DNA of 64,000 nucleotides, from NCBI GenBank assembly GCA_037951105.1, contig JBAMJV010007464.1, positions 1 to 64,000 on the forward strand. The letters run 5' to 3'. The position numbers were made by a program, and so were the translations under genes. Within the stretch, counting starts at the first letter, position 1; each line of letters starts with the position of its first letter. Below are positions 57,743-64,000 of the stretch, one piece after another. Source of the stretch: Echinarachnius parma (Eukaryota > Echinodermata > Echinoidea > Clypeasteroida > Echinarachniidae). The notes under the pieces are model-generated. The model made no database searches. It was not told the origin of the DNA and saw nothing but the letters and a program-made list of their open reading frames with translations.

Positions 57743-57908
57743 GGCCCCGTTGCAGAAAGAGATACAATCAAAATCATTGTAAGTTACAATTAATTCTAAG
57801 TCAGATCATGTGTTCTAATTGTGCGAATCTGATTGGTTGAAACGCGCACAGTTTCTGACAATCAATTGTAACTGACAATCGATTGTATCTCTTTCTGCAA
57901 CGGGGCCC
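57743..57908. mobile_element. Self-complementary MITE, GGCCCCGTTGCAGAAAGAG family
   Basis: GGCCCCGTTGCAGAAAGAGA and TCTCTTTCTGCAACGGGGCC form long arms with an inner CAATTGTAACTGACAATC-type inverted repeat. CCTA stands on both sides. Related copies are at 60875-61201. Confidence 0.75.
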
Positions 57909-57954
57909 CTAACTCAAAACTTGCCTCAACGCTTGAACGTAATGCTATCCCTAA

Positions 57955-58375
57955 TCACGTTCGGATAGGCGCTTGACTGCAAAGCACGTGAGCCGGGTTC
58001 GAAACCTAACAATGCCCCAGTATATACAGCACTTGTGTCCTTCAGCAAAGCACCTAATAATAGTAATTGGTACTCAGCACGAATGAGGGTGTGTAAAGAA
58101 GAAGTGCATGGTAAAAGTAGCACCTGCTAGAATGCTCTCAAGGGAGTGGAGAGAGTGCACAAAACGTATTTGCTTAATATTATTGTGGATGTGTATCCAA
58201 TGGCCGAGTTAGAAGTAGTATTGGATGTAGGTCCCCTCTGGGAGACCAGTGCAACAGCAATGAAGAGGCGAACCTGGATTAAAAAAAACCTTATCACAAT
58301 CCCAAATCATAATCGTAATCCTATAAGCCAACACTTCAAAATATTATATTCGTGTAAAATCCGGCTACCCCCTCG
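57955..58375 (+). mobile_element. tRNA-related SINE
   Basis: GGTTCGAAACC at 57996-58006 is a near-perfect B box, with an A-box-like segment upstream (TAGGCGCTTGACTGCAAAG). The body contains CACTTGTGTCCTTCAGCAAA, a block common in deuterostome SINEs, and continues to about 58370. It is not a functional tRNA. Confidence 0.65.
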
Positions 58376-58379
58376 GTAG

Positions 58380-60058
58380 CGTGTATATACCAATAACAGT
58401 AGATACGTTTACTTCGCTTAAAATATATAATACAATATAATGTTTATTAAATGTATTATATTAAATAGATTTCTTCTTGTTGTTGTCACGGATATAAGTG
58501 TGAATGACTCCACTATTTGATTTGGTAACAATAATTATGATAAACAGGAGATTACGTTGTCATGACAGTACATCAAACAAAACTATCGTCATAATGTGGA
58601 CTATTAAACTGCACTCGAAACAGATTCGTCGTCTTTGTATTTTATATAATGTACATAGTGTGTAGCCATGTTATTATACTTTATTCAGATTTCGTACCAT
58701 TCATCAAAGCTAGGTTATGTTCAAGATCCTATATAATTCATCAAATAATATGTTTGTTTGAATCACTATATGTTCGGGTTCTGGAGTCATACGTCTATAT
58801 TACGGTTACTTACAATACATGTAATTCATCAACAAACTACATGCATAGTAATTATGAAGTTATGCTGAAACTCCACGCGATTCATCAAACTGTATACGCA
58901 GCTAACAGAGTATCACAAAGGATATCAAATTCCATCTTTTGAGAAAATAATGATGATATTAGCAAGCAAGGTCTTCGTAGAATGTCGGCCATCGATCAAT
59001 GTCGATTTCCATCCAATATCTCGGTAAAATAACGGCCAACTTGCACTAAAATCATTACTCTTGTGCAAGGTTACAATGGAATGGAATGTTGTATGGAGAT
59101 TTATTGCATACCCCAGTCTGATATATACACTAGGGCACCGTTTATTATATTTCATAATAATTATGACAATACTAGTACATGAACATTATTTTCATATTTT
59201 ATAGTGCAGCGTGTATATTGAATGAATGTTTTGATATTATCAAGTAAACGTGTTATTCATTAACTCTACCATACTTTTTATCCCCGCTTCCGACGTTTTT
59301 GTTAGATTTTCACCAAATTCGGTGACTTTCCCTAAAATCTTACTGCGAAATGATACAAATCTTATTTTATCTGTACATTATAATCAGTCAATCTTGCACA
59401 AAAAAAAGATCAGTCATTTCAGAATTAACAGCATTGTCTATGTTTTGCATCATTATCGTAAATAGCGCCCTCAAATGGTGACCTTAAGAAATGTTTATAA
59501 TTGAAACTTGAATGTAGAACTTGACTTGTTTGACACGTGTGCCAAATATGAAAATATGATTTGATAATAAAGATATCGGAGAGGGGAGGGCGGGGTTGAG
59601 AGGGGGGGGGGGGCACTATTTGAGCCTGGGAAGGTCAAAATAGATTGGGCTTTAATTAGTTAGTACAGGGTTAAAACAAAACAAGGGTTCAAAGTAACCA
59701 CCTGTCTATACAGTTGTATTTTTTTCTTCAAATCCTTCCGAGGATTAGCCTGAAAAAATATAAAAATGCTGACTTTGGGTTTAAAGAAGAGAAAATAAAC
59801 GTACCCCCAAATGCCAAGAGTATAGTTATATATAGAGCACACACGCACACGGGTTGTATTTGTGTGGTAGCTTATAAAACAAAAGAGCGATGCCGCTCAG
59901 ATTAATTAATTTCTATTTCATGGAATCGGTGTTCAATGTCATGGCCTCGATTGTCAATGATTGTTGAGTTGAGTGACCGATCAATACGCCATGCAAGGCG
60001 GCTATTATTTACGGCTATCTTCCTATCTATCACCCATCCGTGCGGTTTTTTTGCAGTT
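58380..60058. other. Unassigned AT-rich DNA
   Basis: A G run at 59601-59613 may mark a MITE edge. No gene or clear repeat was recognised. Confidence 0.45.
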
Positions 60059-60059
60059 A

Positions 60060-60488
60060 TTAAAGGGATCTACTAACTTTATCTGATGGACCAAACGCAT
60101 TTCCAACCCTAGATGTTATATCATACATTGCCGCTTTCCCTTTTCTTTATATTAAATAATATGGTATGAAACCAGTTTATTTTTCCTTCTTCAGTTTTTC
60201 ACGATGTTATTGAGGTACTTTGTCATGATTTAATTTGAAAGAATTGTGAGGGTGTTGTCTAACTGTGTACCAACATAATATTAAGGCTATGGCAATGTGT
60301 CAGCAACAAATATTCAGCCTCATTTCGTTGCTTATTACTTGGCCATACGATATTCAAATATTTATGATGAAAATTCGATTAAAAAACATTCAGCAATTGC
60401 TCAGCTGACAATTCTTTTCAGGCTATTATACAGTATTACACATTTTGTACAACGCATTTGTGAAAACATAGTTGCTGGACCCCTTTAA
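60060..60488. mobile_element. MITE family E (TTAAAGGGATCTACTAAC ends)
   Basis: TTAAAGGGATCTACTAACTT to ATAGTTGCTGGACCCCTTTAA, 429 bp. The ends resemble family A but the interior is unrelated. Confidence 0.65.
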
Positions 60489-60874
60489 GGCATATTTCAT
60501 TTGTTCTCTTTTTTAATATGAGGGTATGGGGACAATACATTGGAATCACACTGACCCTTTCTCTATTCAGAACCTCTTTATAAATAACTGTCTTTTCTTC
60601 GAAAAGAATGCCTTACTTTTGTAATTTGACAATGGACAGATATTTGTAGGATATTAATGTACCTGTATTTATTGAAAAAAACATAGTCTCTATACTATAT
60701 TACTTGTAGGCTATAATTATACCTGTATACTGCATCGCTCAGCTCTCAGAAATCATGTTATAGTTCAGCTTTCAAATGAGAGTGTAATGGGTAACAATTT
60801 AACCTGCTCAGGACTGGTTCCGAAAATACTCGGGCTGAGACTGGTATATGGAGAATGCTATGTTATATCAATCC

Positions 60875-61201
60875 GGGGCCCCGATGCAGAAAGAGATACA
60901 ATCGATTGTAAGTTACAATTAATTGTAAGTCCGATCATGCAGAAAGAGATACAATCGATTATAAGTTACGATTGATTGTAAGTCATAAAATTTGCGCGTT
61001 TCGACCAATTAGATTTGCACATTTAGAACACATCAGATCTGACTTACAATTAATTGTAACTTGCAATCGATTGTATCTCTTTCTGCAACGGGGCCCATGT
61101 GTTCTAAATGCGCAAATCTGATTAGTTAAAACGCGCAAATGTTCTGACTAACAATCAATTGTAACTTACAATCGATCGTATCTCTTTCTGCAACGGGGCC
61201 C
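60875..61201. mobile_element. Compound copies of the GGCCCCGTTGCAGAAAGAG MITE
   Basis: GCAGAAAGAGATACAATCGA occurs twice in direct order (60887, 60939), and its complement TCTCTTTCTGCAACGGGGCC occurs twice (61076, 61183). This looks like tandem or nested insertion of the same hairpin element. Confidence 0.7.
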
Positions 61202-61395
61202 GGAAAGGGTTAATTTATCCATTATTACAAAACATTCTAACGTAGAAGATCCAATAATGACGGTGGTTCCAACAACTTTTGAAATACATTTTGTTGTCAT
61301 ATATATTCATTTGTAATAAGGCTTTAGCCACATAAGTCGAAATTAGTTCATTCCTTTTACATGTCTTTTGCGTTCATCATTCATGTCATTACAAG

Positions 61396-61961
61396 AAAAG
61401 GACAATGAAACCCAAGCAAAATGTTGCTTTGATAGGTTCTAAAAGATTAGGAGGAATAATCTCTGTAAGTTAGAGCATAATCGGGCAAGAAACAAGAACA
61501 CTATGGCTCTTTGAAGATGTAAATGTATTTATATGGAGGACTCAAATTGGCAACGCACTCTGATAATTTTGTGGACTACTCCCCATATTTTGTTTGTACA
61601 CAAATTTGTATTTTTTTCTTCATTTTTCTTCATAGTCACACTTCTCCATAACACAACCTCATGTATGTTGCGTATTGTTTGTAATCTACACAACATGTTG
61701 AAATTTACCGAAGGGTAAACATATATTTTGAGAAAATTGAAACAAATTGAAATGTTGTGTACAAAACGTATGGGGAGCTGTCCTCAACCTGTGCCAGAGT
61801 GTGTTGCCAATATGAGTCACTCGAAGAATTAAATGGCTATTTCTAAAGAGCCATATTTTCTAATTTCTTGACCGATCGTGCTCAAACTTTCAGAGACTGC
61901 TCGTCATATTAAGTGTCTTATAGTGCAAACAATTAATTGTCCGAGTTTCATCGTCCTTTAA
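61396..61961. mobile_element. MITE family D, second copy
   Basis: Reverse orientation relative to 28353-28917, with the same inner inverted repeats (GGCAACGCACTCTGA and CAGAGTGTGTTGCC). It shares its right-hand TTAA with the family A MITE that follows. Confidence 0.75.
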
Positions 61962-62343
61962 AGGAACTTAGTAACATTGTCCAAATCCTCAAAATCCAAT
62001 TGGAATTATAACGGTTCCCTCATACCTTGTTGTATTCTTATTAACACAAAAAGCATGGGACAGTTTTCGGTTTTTCAAATTTCCCTTTCGTTAAAAAGAT
62101 ATTAACGATTGAAGTTTTCAGATGTCAAATTATCCAATGGATCGTCTGAACCGTGTACAAAGTGAGTGCAATGAGTTAGTGAATGTCACTTTGCATTTTT
62201 GCTCATTACTCGGCCATATAAAGTCCATTTAACTTGAAATTGTCACACAACACCCAGTGGACATATCAGATAACAACAATATACTTTGTATTAACCAATC
62301 ATCGCTTTCTGTACATGTCAACAAAGTTACTAGATCCCTTTAA
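61958..62343. mobile_element. MITE family A, full-length copy
   Basis: TTAAAGGAACTTAGTAACAT to AGTTACTAGATCCCTTTAA, 386 bp, oriented opposite to 46337-46722. Confidence 0.75.
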
Positions 62344-62349
62344 GGTTTA

Positions 62350-63480
62350 GTCTGGTATTACCCCCGGCACAAGTACTATCGGGACCAGGCCTGGGTTAAA
62401 AGACTAACAATAATATGGACCAGTTATGTAAAGTACATTTGCATACGGGCTGATTTTTCCAAGGGTTGAAGGCAGCCCGAATTATATAATTATTGTCTAT
62501 AACAAAACATGGCTTCTTTTCCCCCGAATATGAGGGATTTGCCCGAGTGTGATATGGTTTTGCCTGAGCCTGAGGACTTCTTTACCCGAATTTTGGGATT
62601 TTTCACAACCCTCGCGGGAGGGGAGAGGCAACTCCTATAGCACCCCCTCCCCCGCTTGTCTGTTGTTACGTACATACAGTGGTATAAAGAAATGTATACA
62701 CTCACAAATACTGAGTATTCACACAACCTAATTTCATGGGTCTTGGATTTTGCATGAAATCATATTACTCGTTTCCTGAATTATACAACGAATGTGTTCG
62801 TTCGCGAGTTGAGAATAAAGTCGAAGAACATTATGAAGTTTGTGACATTGGCACCCCGAATCTAAGAGGGTCCTTCCTATATAGAATTACGTACTAAAAT
62901 GTCACCTCGTATGTGCATGTTGACCTAACGCGTATAAAATATACGTATTGTTTATTCAAACGGGGAAAGTAAAAAGGAAAAACGCACATTCCGTCAAACA
63001 TAAATCACCGGTACATCGTAAATACGGACAAACATCCCCAAAACTGACGCAGAATTCAGCGAGAACATCCATCATAAAGAACAATCCAATACCAATTAAA
63101 TCGTCAAAAAGACAAATTCAATCCAAAGAAACCCACTAAAAGAAACATTACAGGGGGGCTAGGGGAGTCATATTCAGCACTGTTCTACATACTTATCCCA
63201 AACACAATCGCAAACTGGTCTTGGGAGATATATGATGTATCTATTTGTTTGTGTAGTATATTTCTGATAATGTCAATATAATTCACTTGAGAAATTGTGA
63301 CAAAAATAGTCAACCGTGTTTCATTTTAAAAGAGAAAATAAATACATTAAATTCATCTTTATATTTTGAAGGTGTATCGATTACGAACAAAACGCATAAT
63401 GGTTCATAATTGTCTTGAAGGCCTATATACCTACATATTACAGGCCTCTATAAAAATCCACCATGTCCAGTTACAATAAC
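62350..63480. other. Unassigned DNA with a TTTGCCCGA-type block
   Basis: At 62500-62660 TTTGCCCGAGTG, TTTTGCCTGAG and TTTACCCGAATT echo the repeat at 24560-24830, ending in a CCCTCGCGGGAGGGG hairpin. The rest is unassigned. Confidence 0.4.
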
Positions 63481-63482
63481 AC

Positions 63483-63853
63483 AAAAGGGGGCCAACTTGA
63501 CAAATCCTCATAATATAATTGGAATTCTAGCGGTTCCCTCATACCTTGTTGTGTTCGTATTGACAATATAAGCATGGGATAGGTTTCGGTTTTTCGAATT
63601 TCCCTTTGGTTAAAAAGATATTTACGATTGAAGTGTTCAGATCCACTGGATCGTCAGAACCGTGTACAAAGTGAGTGCAATTAGTTAGTGGCTATCACTT
63701 TGCATTTTTGCTCATTACTCGGCCATTATAACGTCCATTTAACTTGAAATTTTCACACAATACCCAGTGGACATAATTATCAGATAACAACAATATACAT
63801 TAGATCAACCATTCATCACTTTTTGCTCATTTCAACAAAGTAGATCCCTTTAA
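63483..63853. mobile_element. MITE family A copy
   Basis: GACAAATCCTCATAATATAATTGG at its start and CAACAAAGTAGATCCCTTTAA at its end; the interior matches 61958-62343 at most positions. Confidence 0.7.
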
Positions 63854-64000
63854 TAAAGTAACAATGTAGTTCTAAGGACTGCCAGTTAGACCCACATCGG
63901 TACGAAGAAAAAAAAAAACGAATCGGGAAGTTTAGACATCTGATCTTCATTTTTATAATGTTAGACTTTGTCTCGATCCCGCCAGCCCAAGGTAATATTC

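Noticed and set aside
57955-58010. Possible tRNA gene on the plus strand
   Set aside because: A good B box, but no paired acceptor stem; the sequence continues as a SINE.
1-64000. Intact retrovirus or LTR element
   Set aside because: No paired long terminal repeats, primer-binding site, or gag, protease or integrase motifs were seen. The only reverse-transcriptase sequence is of LINE type.

Overview
The window looks like nuclear DNA of a marine invertebrate, most likely a deuterostome such as an echinoderm, hemichordate or amphioxus. Host genes are sparse, split by introns and set in AT-rich DNA. G or C runs of 20-30 bases recur at transposon ends, and LINE, tRNA-derived SINE and MITE debris fills most of the sequence. 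There is no operon, CRISPR array, true tRNA or rRNA. The lineage call is inference from gene content and repeat style only.

Region by region. 1-1.5 kb: no firm gene. 1.5-19.8 kb: a decayed tandem array of immunoglobulin-type, mucin-stalked membrane receptor genes. The first copy (2486-13611) is split in its Ig exon by a LINE, which carries a MITE and abuts a 7.9 kb element with 1.6 kb terminal inverted repeats. The second copy (17926-19511) carries an in-frame 447 bp MITE insertion. At least five copies of one 5'-flank module mark former gene starts. 19.8-24.9 kb: GC-rich interspersed repeats, a hAT-type element with a perfect 8 bp target duplication, and a cluster of the palindrome AAGCAATTGCTT. 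25.2-29.7 kb: an intact five-coding-exon gene on the minus strand, reconstructed here from splice sites. It encodes a 622-residue protein with a coiled coil, five Thr-Gln-Thr repeats and a divergent non-RD protein kinase domain. 30.0-34.1 kb: a 4 kb foldback element whose arms hold 24 thirty-base units, each itself a palindrome. 35-40 kb: MITEs and unassigned AT-rich DNA. 40.7-42.4 kb: three exons (minus strand) of an S-adenosylmethionine-dependent methyltransferase of the Rv2258c-like type; the 5' exon was not found. 43-64 kb: no firm gene, but LINE tails, two SINEs, tandem repeats and many MITEs.

The kinase gene and the methyltransferase gene are the only host genes that look functional, and nothing links them. 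The most interesting items are the predicted multivalent LC8-binding repeats in the kinase protein, the Ig-mucin receptor array with tyrosine motifs in its tail, the palindrome-of-palindromes element, and a set of otherwise unrelated MITEs that share TTAA-AGGG ends and so may depend on one transposase.
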